Positions 1-7,533 of a DNA stretch of 64,000 nt are shown piece by piece. Positions within the stretch are counted from its first letter, which is position 1. Each line of letters begins with the position of its first letter. The position numbers were made by a program, and so were the translations under genes. The stretch comes from Paenarthrobacter sp. GOM3. GTDB lineage: Bacteria > Actinomycetota > Actinomycetes > Actinomycetales > Micrococcaceae. A model generated the notes under the pieces. It was not told where the DNA came from, ran no database searches, and saw nothing but the letters and a program-made list of their open reading frames with translations. The stretch covers positions 3,720,001 to 3,784,000 of the forward strand of contig NZ_CP136562.1 in assembly GCF_018215265.2 (NCBI RefSeq). The letters run 5' to 3'.

Positions 1-57
1 GTAGCCGCTGAAGTACCTCAGGAGTTCCGAACGGAGGCCACAGACCAGGCTGTTCAT
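1..57 (-). CDS. ABC transporter permease, N-terminal fragment (daptide-type cluster)
   Basis: Only the first 19 codons are inside the window. The reading starts Met-Asn-Ser-Leu-Val and continues with an Arg/Leu-rich stretch (GLRSELLRYFSG) typical of the cytoplasmic N-terminus of ABC-2 type permeases. Its ATG shares an ATGA overlap with the stop of the ATP-binding protein gene, so the two are probably translationally coupled. By position it should be the membrane half of the exporter of the RiPP cluster. The identity rests on context, since no membrane segment is visible in so short a piece. Confidence 0.5.
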   Translation of the reverse strand, partial: MNSLVCGLRSELLRYFSGY

Positions 58-767
58 TCGGCCGCCGCCCCGAGAATGGTGAAGTACGCGGATTCAAGGC
101 TGCCGCCGCCCATGGCCTTCGCCTCGTCCATGGTTCCCCGGAACAGCGTTCTTTGCTTGAGAATGACTACTTCATCAGCTACCTGTTCCAGTTCCATAAG
201 TTGGTGGCTCGAGACCAGTGCGCTCCCTCCTGCGGCAGCGAAATCGCGCAGGAACCATCGGAGCCATTGGATACCTTCGGGGTCCAGCCCGTTCGCCGGT
301 TCATCGAGGACAAGGAGCTGTGGGCTCCCGACAAGAGCGGACGCAATCCCAAGGCGTTGCCGCATGCCCAACGAGTAGTCCCGGACCTTCCGGCCTGCGT
401 CGGCGACGAGATCCACCTGTTCAAGGACGCGGTCCACACTTTCCCGGTCAGCCCCTGCCGCGAGTTGGCAGATCTGGAGGTGTCGCCGTCCGGTAAGCCC
501 CGGCTCCACGTCCATCCCATCCAGGTACACCCCCACCTTGGCGGCGGGCCGCCGGAGCGTCCGGTAGTCGGAGCCGAAAACCGTAGCCCGGCCGGAGGTC
601 GGGTCCAAGAGCCCGGTCAAGCCCGCGAGCGCAGTACTTTTCCCTGCCCCATTGGGGCCGATCAGTCCCATGACGGACCCGGCCCGAACGTCGAACGTCA
701 GGTCTTCGACGGCGAATCTCGAGCCTCGTTTCTTGCTGAAGTGCTCGAAACTGGCATGGATTTTCAT
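54..767 (-). CDS. ABC transporter ATP-binding protein, RiPP export
   Basis: This 237-residue protein would power export of, or self-protection from, the peptide product. It carries a Walker A motif (GPNGAGKST), a signature motif close to YSLGMRQRLGIA, Walker B (LLVLDEPANGLDP) and the switch His in SSHQL. It matches the ABC-2 drug/lantibiotic exporter subclass that pairs with a separate permease. The chosen ATG (767) has GAAAGGA just upstream and overlaps the stop of the protease gene as ATGA. A longer reading up to 839 would run into the protease coding sequence without a ribosome site. It is the penultimate visible gene of the cluster and is followed by the permease. Confidence 0.85.
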   Translation of the reverse strand: MKIHASFEHFSKKRGSRFAVEDLTFDVRAGSVMGLIGPNGAGKSTALAGLTGLLDPTSGRATVFGSDYRTLRRPAAKVGVYLDGMDVEPGLTGRRHLQICQLAAGADRESVDRVLEQVDLVADAGRKVRDYSLGMRQRLGIASALVGSPQLLVLDEPANGLDPEGIQWLRWFLRDFAAAGGSALVSSHQLMELEQVADEVVILKQRTLFRGTMDEAKAMGGGSLESAYFTILGAAAE

Positions 768-2425
768 GGTCGTCCTTTCGTTGCTTCGACGGGATGGACG
801 GGCCACAACGGTGACTTCGTGACCGAATCCCACAGCCACTCCCCCAGGCTTGATTGGTGTTGGCTGGTGATTTCAGCGCGTCCTGAGGAGGAAAGATTGG
901 TCCCTGATTCCAAGCGCGCTGGGAACGCGAGGACGGGAAGGCTGTCGCCTTCCAGCGCTACGGGAACCAGTGTGTCCAGCGGTGCCATGGATGTCGACGG
1001 CGGTTGCTCGCCGAGCGTGGCCCGGCCCAGGTTCTCGTGAATGATCATTCCCTGCGATTGCAAGGTGACGTGGTCCCCGGGTGAGGGCACATAGGACGAG
1101 CCTTCAAGCGGGATCACCACGCTCAATTGGCCGTCGTGATAGGTGTACCCGGCTACCGTCACAGGCCTCACCGGAATGATGGCCAGGAGCAAGCCAGCGA
1201 TCAGAAACCCCAGCAGCGCAACGAGGATCCGCCGCCACAGCGCACTTCCGGTTTTGGCCGCTGTGCTGAAAAACCGGTACACACTTTTGGCCGCCATTCC
1301 CGCCAACAGGCAAAGGACCAGGAGAACAACCACGTGCCCCGGGTATCCGAGCTGCAGAAAGATCGGCATGAGTCGCTGGAACCCGACCAGCATGAAGACG
1401 ATCCCGGATATGAAGCACGCGAGTCCGAACCACGGCAGGAGGCCTTCGCTCCTGAAAGTCGTCTTAGAGCCGAGAACGCGGGCGCTAACGATCTCGCCCA
1501 GCGCGTTCAGCGATTTCTTGCGGAGGTGGGGGATGTCCACGGCGGACATCAACGCGACGTAGCCATCCAGTTTGATGAAAGGAAAAAGGTTCAGGACTGC
1601 CACGGCGTAGCAGATCAGACCGTACAGGACTGCCGCGTCCTTCACGGATGACTCAGGAAGAAGGGTTTGGAGAGTCAAGGCTGTACTGCCAAGGGCAACG
1701 TGTACCAGGGGCCCCGCGAGGGCAACCAGTACCCGTTGTTTTCGTGAGCTCAACCGCCACCCGTCTGTAACATCGCAGAAGAACGCGGGCGACAGGTAGA
1801 ACAGCATGATCCCGATGCGTCGCGGTGTTCCGCCAAAGTAACTGAGGGCCATCCCGTGCCCCAGCTCATGCAAAAGCGTGGACACAAACATCGCGCCAAC
1901 AACGTACAGGTACGCTTCAACAGGAAGTGGCGAGGCGAGGACCCGCCACAGTTGGGGTCCCGCTATCGCGGCGCCCATCAAGCCTCCCAGCAGCAACAAC
2001 AAAGCAAGGATGGCTGCAGCAGGTCGCATCATCGCGGCGACCACCGGCCGAAGTGCCTGCAGCAGCGGGGCCGGGTTGAACAGCGTGAACTGCAATGTCA
2101 GCGGCGCCCGGAACTGGACCCGTCGCACCTCGGCTGGCCCCGCGCCGCCGTCGAACATTCCGGTGTGCGCGAGCTGACGCACAATTCCCATGACATCCGC
2201 AGATGTCCACGGCGACCCCAAACGGACGGCAACCTGCGCCGGATCCTTCTGGCCGTCCACCACTTTGAGGACATGGGCGACGTCGGCGGAGACGCGCGCT
2301 TTCGGCACACCGTTCACGGCAACAATCCACGGCCCGCCCTCCTGCAACGGTTCGTCGATGGAAGCCGTGGGTGCGAGTTGAACCGGCCATTCCACAGTGG
2401 TTCCGGCTTTGGTTGTGCGGCTCAT
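764..2425 (-). CDS. M50 (site-2 protease-like) intramembrane metalloprotease with N-terminal PqqD-like region
   Basis: The 553-residue protein is a polytopic membrane zinc protease. The zinc-binding HELGH is at about residues 186-190 and the second site, LDGY, at about 287-290, both within a series of hydrophobic segments from about residue 135 to 500. In known daptide clusters an M50 protein is a regular member and is thought to remove the leader or process the peptide at the membrane. Residues about 30-95 look like a small winged-helix PqqD/RRE-like fold placed before the first membrane segment, which would fit leader binding. The start at 2425 overlaps the YcaO stop as ATGA. The C-terminal part (about 500-553) is soluble-looking and unassigned. 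Processing of the three precursors is inferred from context. Confidence 0.8.
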   Translation of the reverse strand: MSRTTKAGTTVEWPVQLAPTASIDEPLQEGGPWIVAVNGVPKARVSADVAHVLKVVDGQKDPAQVAVRLGSPWTSADVMGIVRQLAHTGMFDGGAGPAEVRRVQFRAPLTLQFTLFNPAPLLQALRPVVAAMMRPAAAILALLLLLGGLMGAAIAGPQLWRVLASPLPVEAYLYVVGAMFVSTLLHELGHGMALSYFGGTPRRIGIMLFYLSPAFFCDVTDGWRLSSRKQRVLVALAGPLVHVALGSTALTLQTLLPESSVKDAAVLYGLICYAVAVLNLFPFIKLDGYVALMSAVDIPHLRKKSLNALGEIVSARVLGSKTTFRSEGLLPWFGLACFISGIVFMLVGFQRLMPIFLQLGYPGHVVVLLVLCLLAGMAAKSVYRFFSTAAKTGSALWRRILVALLGFLIAGLLLAIIPVRPVTVAGYTYHDGQLSVVIPLEGSSYVPSPGDHVTLQSQGMIIHENLGRATLGEQPPSTSMAPLDTLVPVALEGDSLPVLAFPARLESGTNLSSSGRAEITSQHQSSLGEWLWDSVTKSPLWPVHPVEATKGRP

Positions 2426-3606
2426 ATCAGCGGATGCGGGGTAGAAGCCGTAACGGACACACCTTTGGTTTCGTCCATCGACAAGGGGACCGTACCGGGG
2501 CAGATGGCCTTGCCGGCCACCCAGCCCATGTCCCGGATGGGTACCGGGAGCCGGTGGGTGAGGCTGACCCACAAGGTCGGGATGTCCCTCCCCTCCAAGT
2601 GATTTACCAGGGCGTCGACACTGGCTGCCGGCTGACGGGCAGGCATCGGAGACGGCGTGAATGTACTGACCCACTGAAGCAACTCGTAGATGGCGGGCTC
2701 GGTGGTCCAGAACTCAGCGCGTGATTCGTCGTCGGTGACTGCCAGCACGGGAACAGCAGCCTGGGTGCGGGCAAGGAAGAGCTCCCGTATCTGCAGTCCT
2801 TCCTGAAGCGCTCCCCGCAGCGCTGCTACCGGGTCCGGCGAGGCTTTCAAACCGACGGCACCGAATGGCTTGGGTCCGGAGGGGTTGGTAATGATACAAA
2901 CCGCTGTCTCCAAAGGGCCGCCACGCTGAGGAACGAACGCGAGCGTAGGCTCCACCCCAGCTGCGCGGGCGGTGGCGAGAAGCGCTACCAAGCTTCGGTT
3001 GCCGGGCGCTTCCTGCAGACCGGCGACGTCGAAGAGGTGGAGCGGCGTCCTGTTACGCCAAGCGGAGAGGAACGCATCCCGCTCCAGAACTTCAGCAATC
3101 CCCGCAGCCTGGGCAAAACTTTCGGACGGACCCGAAGCGGCACCATTCGGTGACGGATCGAAGAACGCGTCCCACGGATTCAGCCTCGCGAGCCCGGGAT
3201 GGTAATCCACCAGTGGCGCGGGAACGTAAGTTGTCTTCTGCGTGAGGAGGTCAGTAGCGCGGTACCAAGGGAAATCGAACGCCAACGCCGACGCTCGACC
3301 CAGCCCGGCCGTGACGAAATCCAGGCGTTGCTCCTCACTACCTGGCCGGGCACGAAAGTGCTCGTCATCGGTCTGCGCGGGTACCAGGGCGAAACGCTCC
3401 ACAGCCTCCCCGGCGCCCCTGGTAAGGGAGGCGCGTTTGTTGACATCAAAGGCGCCGACGGCGGATGCGAACCCAGGTTGGGAGGCCCGCGCTTGCGCGA
3501 GCACCCCGACGGTTCGCCACAAGCCGACATCGTTCGGCACATACACTGAAGCTTCGGACACCAACCCTGAGGATGGGTCCAGCGTGCGTACGGGATCGAG
3601 GCTCAT
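2422..3606 (-). CDS. YcaO-domain protein in RiPP cluster
   Basis: The 394-residue protein has the three YcaO signature elements that bind Mg-ATP: GEAVERF at about 66-72, AEVLERDAF at about 171-179, and LRGALQEGLQ at about 263-272. YcaO enzymes use ATP to activate a peptide backbone amide, giving azolines, thioamides or amidines. The N-terminus (MSLDPVRTLDPSSGLV) resembles the start of peptide-modifying YcaO proteins. The C-terminus ends in a short PHPLI, not the proline-rich tail of azoline-forming members. It is joined to the methyltransferase upstream and the protease downstream by ATGA overlaps, so it belongs to the operon. The precursors lack Cys and have few core Ser/Thr, so the reaction is open; a non-enzymatic or auxiliary role is possible. 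Confidence 0.8.
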   Translation of the reverse strand: MSLDPVRTLDPSSGLVSEASVYVPNDVGLWRTVGVLAQARASQPGFASAVGAFDVNKRASLTRGAGEAVERFALVPAQTDDEHFRARPGSEEQRLDFVTAGLGRASALAFDFPWYRATDLLTQKTTYVPAPLVDYHPGLARLNPWDAFFDPSPNGAASGPSESFAQAAGIAEVLERDAFLSAWRNRTPLHLFDVAGLQEAPGNRSLVALLATARAAGVEPTLAFVPQRGGPLETAVCIITNPSGPKPFGAVGLKASPDPVAALRGALQEGLQIRELFLARTQAAVPVLAVTDDESRAEFWTTEPAIYELLQWVSTFTPSPMPARQPAASVDALVNHLEGRDIPTLWVSLTHRLPVPIRDMGWVAGKAICPGTVPLSMDETKGVSVTASTPHPLI

Positions 3607-4418
3607 GCTGCGCACACCCACAGCTCAATGTCGTTCAGCCGTGGACTGCGGGACGCGATCCGAACCGGACGGCGTTCCCGGATGGTGAGCCCCTGGCCCA
3701 CGATTTCCTCCGCGATGAGGTCGTTGCTGACGAAGGCAACCTCGCTGGTATAGGCGGAGGACCGGTAGGTGCCGCCCTCGTTGAAACTGACGTGGATCAT
3801 GGTCACATGCCGTGCGCCATTGACGGGATCACGGCTTTCGGCGGTGATCAGGAATGAGTCCTCCCCGAACGCAGAGATGGTGGTGTCGCCGTCGTCGTCC
3901 GACGCTTGGTGGCTGTCAGCGTTCAGGACTGTCAGCAGGAAGACGCCGCCAGGCGTCAAGCAGTCACGGACCCTGCGGAAGAGCTCACGCCGCGCGGACA
4001 CGTCCAGGAGGGTGATGGAACTGGCGCCGAGAACCACGCAACCATACCCGCCGTCGAGCTCAAAGCGGGACATGTCCGCCTCCACCAACTCCACGTGGAC
4101 CTGCCGCGGATTGAAGGCCCGGCTGGCTACCCTGGCCTGCAGTAGTGCGAGCATTTCCTGTGAAGAGTCGACGGCGGTCAGCGGCCGTCCCAGCGTGAGG
4201 AGGGGCCGGGTGATCCGCCCCGAACCTGAAGCCAATTCGAGGATGGGACCGGACGTTTTGCGTGCCGCCGCCAGAATTTCGGGAAGTTCGGTGAGGTCGT
4301 TTGCGGTGATCCGGTCGTAGAGGCGGGACCCTGAAACGCTGTACAAATCCTCGGGTGGATCGAGGTGGCCGAGCACGCGCAGGATGGCGTCGGCGGCTTT
4401 GTCGGGTGCGGTTTTCAT
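3603..4418 (-). CDS. SAM-dependent methyltransferase (MpaM-like)
   Basis: This 271-residue class I methyltransferase has the SAM-binding motif I (ILELASGSGRITRP) followed by an acidic residue at the end of strand 2 (TAVDSS). In characterised daptide pathways a methyltransferase dimethylates the new C-terminal amine made from Thr, and this gene lies directly after the three precursor genes in a cluster with the matching aminotransferase and dehydrogenase. The start at 4418 is chosen because GGAGGA lies nine bases upstream; the reading upstream of it (to 4496) has no ribosome site. Its stop overlaps the YcaO start. The methyltransferase fold is clear, while the substrate is inferred from the neighbourhood. 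Confidence 0.8.
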   Translation of the reverse strand: MKTAPDKAADAILRVLGHLDPPEDLYSVSGSRLYDRITANDLTELPEILAAARKTSGPILELASGSGRITRPLLTLGRPLTAVDSSQEMLALLQARVASRAFNPRQVHVELVEADMSRFELDGGYGCVVLGASSITLLDVSARRELFRRVRDCLTPGGVFLLTVLNADSHQASDDDGDTTISAFGEDSFLITAESRDPVNGARHVTMIHVSFNEGGTYRSSAYTSEVAFVSNDLIAEEIVGQGLTIRERRPVRIASRSPRLNDIELWVCAA

Positions 4419-4499
4419 CAGCTGGTGTCCTCCGGGAGTTGGTTGGGCCGGGAATGCACGCGGGTGGCGACGGAACGGTGCACCACCCGCGTGCACCGG

Positions 4500-4637
4500 C
4501 TACGTGGCGGCGATTCCGACGACGATGCCGGCGATGATGATGACGTCACCGACGCGGATGTACCACGGTGTATCGTCCGGGGTGTCGAGGTTCTCGAGCT
4601 CTTCGATGGACAGCTGGAGGTTCGAGGTTGCGATCAT
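4500..4637 (-). CDS. Daptide-type precursor peptide 1 (C-terminal Thr)
   Basis: A 45-residue peptide preceded by a strong ribosome site (AAAGGAGG, five bases before the ATG). The leader contains LQLSIEELENLDTPDD, closely matching the two other small peptides of this cluster. It is followed by a hydrophobic core rich in Ile, Val, Gly and Ala that ends in Ala-Ala-Thr. A conserved C-terminal Thr is the hallmark of daptide precursors, in which that residue is converted to a dimethylated diamine. The core is likely helical and membrane-active. This is the last of the three precursor genes and lies 81 bases before the methyltransferase start. The precursor assignment is an inference from size, shared leader, C-terminus and context. 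Confidence 0.85.
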   Translation of the reverse strand: MIATSNLQLSIEELENLDTPDDTPWYIRVGDVIIIAGIVVGIAAT

Positions 4638-4701
4638 TGGCTCCTCCTTTCTCTTCGTTGGTTGTCTATTCGGTGCTTGCCGTTTTTGGGCCGTGGCTGG
4701 C

Positions 4702-4827
4702 TTAGGTGATGCTGACGGCGATGATGCCGATGGCGACTCCCTGGGTGACTCCGATGAACCAGTTGTTGAAGTCCGGGGTATCCATCGACTCAATCTCCTG
4801 GATGGAGATGTTGAGCTGATCCTGCAT
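4702..4827 (-). CDS. Daptide-type precursor peptide 2 (C-terminal Thr)
   Basis: A 41-residue peptide read from an ATG behind GAGGAGGTGA, among the strongest ribosome sites in the window. The leader LNISIQEIESMDTPD repeats the motif of the sister peptides. The core NNWFIGVTQG... is hydrophobic and Gly-rich and ends Val-Ser-Ile-Thr, so the terminal Thr is kept. It lies between peptides 1 and 3 with 56-64 base gaps. The core holds an internal Thr and Ser, which peptide 1 lacks. It is easily missed by annotation because of its length. Confidence 0.85.
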   Translation of the reverse strand: MQDQLNISIQEIESMDTPDFNNWFIGVTQGVAIGIIAVSIT

Positions 4828-4883
4828 GTGCGTTCACCTCCTCTCGGCGGTCCTGTGGCTTTGCCTTTCAGCCGTTGGACTGA

Positions 4884-5027
4884 TCAGGTGATCGCCACCG
4901 CGATCCCCACCAAAGCCAGACCTGCTGAGATTCCCTTGATGCGTTCGTCCCAGTCGTCCGGGACGTCCATGGGTTCAAGTTCCTGGATGCTGAGGTCCAA
5001 GGGCTTGAGTGCTGTGCTGCTGTTCAT
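4884..5027 (-). CDS. Daptide-type precursor peptide 3 (C-terminal Thr)
   Basis: A 47-residue peptide with leader LDLSIQELEPMDVPDD and a hydrophobic core that ends Ala-Val-Ala-Ile-Thr. The Shine-Dalgarno sequence GAGGAGGTGA includes the TGA stop of the upstream dehydrogenase gene, so the two are only five bases apart and probably coupled. The strong ribosome sites of all three small genes suggest that precursors are made in excess over the enzymes. The shared leader of the three peptides marks the probable binding site of the recognition protein. Confidence 0.85.
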   Translation of the reverse strand: MNSSTALKPLDLSIQELEPMDVPDDWDERIKGISAGLALVGIAVAIT

Positions 5028-5032
5028 GTGCT

Positions 5033-6247
5033 TCACCTCCTCTCCCCTGCCACTCGTAGTTGGCCCACTGGGCTTGGCAAGATTTGGGTTGTTGCCGCCG
5101 CTCTGGCGAGCACGTGTTGCACCTGAACAGCGTCGATTCCGCGCAGCATGGGCAGCGCTCCGCCCCAGTTCTGGACGGTCGCGTCGGCCGTTCGCTCCTC
5201 CGTGTCTTTGCTGATTGCGCCAAGCCCGGCTATGCCCCACCGCGACATCAACTCATCGATGCCCTCGCCAGGGCTGGGGTCAAGCGAAGGCTCAACGTCC
5301 CTCACCACGGACCAAAGCTCGTGGAGCCGGGCTTTGTCTCCCCATGCTGCTGCGCCGCTGGCGATCTCCCGCCAGATGGGACCGATTACTGACGCCGTCG
5401 CCGCCATCTTCCGCTCGCCCGTGACGTAGGCAAGCTCGTTGGCGACGTACCAATGTTTCGCGCCATATGGGTTGCGTCCCATCAGCGCCCAACCGGTGTG
5501 GGTCTCCATGCTGAGGCGGCCCGCCGCCAGCCGCGGCTCCACGGAGTCGCCCCGGAGCAGGCGTTGACTCAGCCGAAGGATCCGTTGAATGAGCGAGTAG
5601 CCGTCGTCGTCGAACATGTTCGCGGTGCTGCCGATCATGGTTCCAGCCACCCGAAGGAACGCTTCCAGTAGGCCCTCGAAAACCAGCGCCGTCGGCAGGG
5701 TGGCGAGGTGGCCGGCGTCGAGCATTGCGGTGTCACCCGCCAGATGACGGGAGACAATCAAACGGCGTCCGACGGCGGTGTCCAGGCATGCTACGCCGCT
5801 GACTTCCGCGCCGGTTCCCACGGTGGACGGCATGAGGATGGTCTTGGGTCGTTCCTTGGTGGTGGCGATTGGAGGCAGGACCAGGAGTCCCGAACGCTTT
5901 GCGTGCCGCTCCGCGAAAATGGGCAGGCTGGGGTCAGCTGTGAAAAGGGCGGCGAGTTTCACGGCGTCGAGAACCGAGCCACCTCCCAACCCAACAACGG
6001 TTTGGAGTCCGTTCTCGCGAATGAACGTACCCACGACGCGCAGGGTGCCCACATCGACGGGTCTGGCCGTGAGTTCCAGGACCGGAACACCCTTGAGATC
6101 ACCGGCCAGGAGTTTGTCCCTATGCTGCGGCAGGGCCTTGTCCACCACCAGGCCGGTCCTTCCTCGGGTGATTCCTCCGACGTACTTGGACGACATTCCT
6201 GCGTCCAGCACCACGCAGCGTGTCTTCCACAGGTGGTCGGCGATCAT
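5033..6247 (-). CDS. Iron-ADH-fold dehydrogenase/oxidative decarboxylase (MpaB-like)
   Basis: A 404-residue protein of the iron-containing alcohol dehydrogenase superfamily. The nucleotide-binding GGGS is at about 88-91 and the PSTVGTGAEVS segment at about 140-150. In daptide pathways a protein of this fold carries out oxidative decarboxylation of the C-terminal Thr to a ketone. Where normal family members have the metal ligands Asp and His in DALxHA, this protein reads EGLLEA (Glu191, Glu195), and the later His pair is also largely absent, with a His near 265 as a possible survivor. That suggests altered or lost metal binding. It overlaps the aminotransferase as ATGA and is followed at once by precursor 3. 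Confidence 0.8.
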   Translation of the reverse strand: MIADHLWKTRCVVLDAGMSSKYVGGITRGRTGLVVDKALPQHRDKLLAGDLKGVPVLELTARPVDVGTLRVVGTFIRENGLQTVVGLGGGSVLDAVKLAALFTADPSLPIFAERHAKRSGLLVLPPIATTKERPKTILMPSTVGTGAEVSGVACLDTAVGRRLIVSRHLAGDTAMLDAGHLATLPTALVFEGLLEAFLRVAGTMIGSTANMFDDDGYSLIQRILRLSQRLLRGDSVEPRLAAGRLSMETHTGWALMGRNPYGAKHWYVANELAYVTGERKMAATASVIGPIWREIASGAAAWGDKARLHELWSVVRDVEPSLDPSPGEGIDELMSRWGIAGLGAISKDTEERTADATVQNWGGALPMLRGIDAVQVQHVLARAAATTQILPSPVGQLRVAGERR

Positions 6248-7533
6248 GCGAACACCCCGTCGAAGTGGGCAGTGGTGATGCCCGCTTTGAGGGCGATCCT
6301 GAGTTCCTCGAAGTTCTTTTGCGTATAAACAAGGGCTGGCAGGAGCTGGATCCGCCCTGGCCCGGGCTGCACAATGGCGCCGGCGTGATGGATCCGTTTC
6401 ACCACCGCCAGTACACCGTTGGCTGAAAGGGGCAGCCCGTTGTTGGACAGCAGTTTGAGGCCCCGCATGCAGCCCCGGCCGGAGGCGTTGCCCACACCCT
6501 TGGTGTCCTGGAGTTCAGTGATGAGTGTGTCCAGGCCATGTGAAACGTCTTTGTTGAGAGTCCTGAAGTCGAGCCTCCGCATTTCGTCGATAGTGCCCAG
6601 GATCGCGGCGCACGTTGCCGGGGTTCCTGCCTGGGTCTCGCCGTGGACAAAGACGGCCTCGTTCTTGTCAAAGGTTTCGGTGACCTTTTGGCCGATGAGC
6701 AGTGCGGCGCATGCGCTGGTGCCGTTAGTCAGGCCTTTGGACGTGATGATGACGTCCGGCTGCTCCGGCCACTCATCCGACGCGAACCACCCGCTCACCC
6801 TGCCGAAGCCGGTGGCAACCTCATCGGCCACCAGAAGGAAGCCGTGCTGCTTTCTGTGCTTCATGACTTCTTCGAGCAAGTCCAGGGGCACCACTTCAGC
6901 GCCCGATCCAAGGACCGGTTCCACGATGACCGCCGCGATCCTGTGGCCTTCACGGCGCATCAGCTGGGCCAGCTCCTTGCCGTCGTCATCGAACGCTATG
7001 TGGCGGATGTTCCTCTGATCCACTGCGTACATGGCCTGCCCGAGTTCGTCGCCGCTCAGAGCCTGGCTTCCATACGTGAGCCCGTGGTAGCTGCCTTTGA
7101 GGCCGACAATGAGTTTCCGCTCGGGCTGTCCCTCGAGGACGAAGTACTGGCGGGCGAGCTTCATCACGGCATCGTTGGCAGCACCGCCGGAGGTGGAAAA
7201 CACGACACGATGAAAGGCGTGCTTTGGCAGGCCCAAGAGGGCTGTGGAGGCATCAATGGCTTGGCGATGGGCCGAACGGAAGAGCGGCAAATACGACGCT
7301 GCTTGGAGTTCCGCACTGATGTTCGCGGCAATGTGCTGATTGCCGTAGCCCAGGTTGGCGTTCCAAAGTCCGCTCTTGGCACACAATCTCCGCCGCCCGT
7401 CCTCAAAGGTGACGTGAACGCCGTCGGCCTTCACTGCAGTAAAGCTGTCCGCAGCGAAATCATGCTGGGTGGTCAGCGGAACCCAGAGCGGCAGCTGTGT
7501 ACGTGGCGTTGGGAGGATCGGTGTAACGGTCAT
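6244..7533 (-). CDS. Class III PLP aminotransferase (MpaD-like)
   Basis: A 429-residue fold-type I aminotransferase of class III. It shows the phosphate-binding STSGGAAND segment near 113-121, the PLP-contacting Asp in VADEVATGFGR (about 235-245) and the Schiff-base Lys in IITSKGLTNG (about residue 266). In a daptide pathway the enzyme would transaminate the ketone formed from the C-terminal Thr. The start is shared with the stop of the preceding gene (TGATG), and the stop overlaps the dehydrogenase start as ATGA. The class is certain; the peptide substrate is inferred from the cluster. Confidence 0.85.
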   Translation of the reverse strand: MTVTPILPTPRTQLPLWVPLTTQHDFAADSFTAVKADGVHVTFEDGRRRLCAKSGLWNANLGYGNQHIAANISAELQAASYLPLFRSAHRQAIDASTALLGLPKHAFHRVVFSTSGGAANDAVMKLARQYFVLEGQPERKLIVGLKGSYHGLTYGSQALSGDELGQAMYAVDQRNIRHIAFDDDGKELAQLMRREGHRIAAVIVEPVLGSGAEVVPLDLLEEVMKHRKQHGFLLVADEVATGFGRVSGWFASDEWPEQPDVIITSKGLTNGTSACAALLIGQKVTETFDKNEAVFVHGETQAGTPATCAAILGTIDEMRRLDFRTLNKDVSHGLDTLITELQDTKGVGNASGRGCMRGLKLLSNNGLPLSANGVLAVVKRIHHAGAIVQPGPGRIQLLPALVYTQKNFEELRIALKAGITTAHFDGVFA

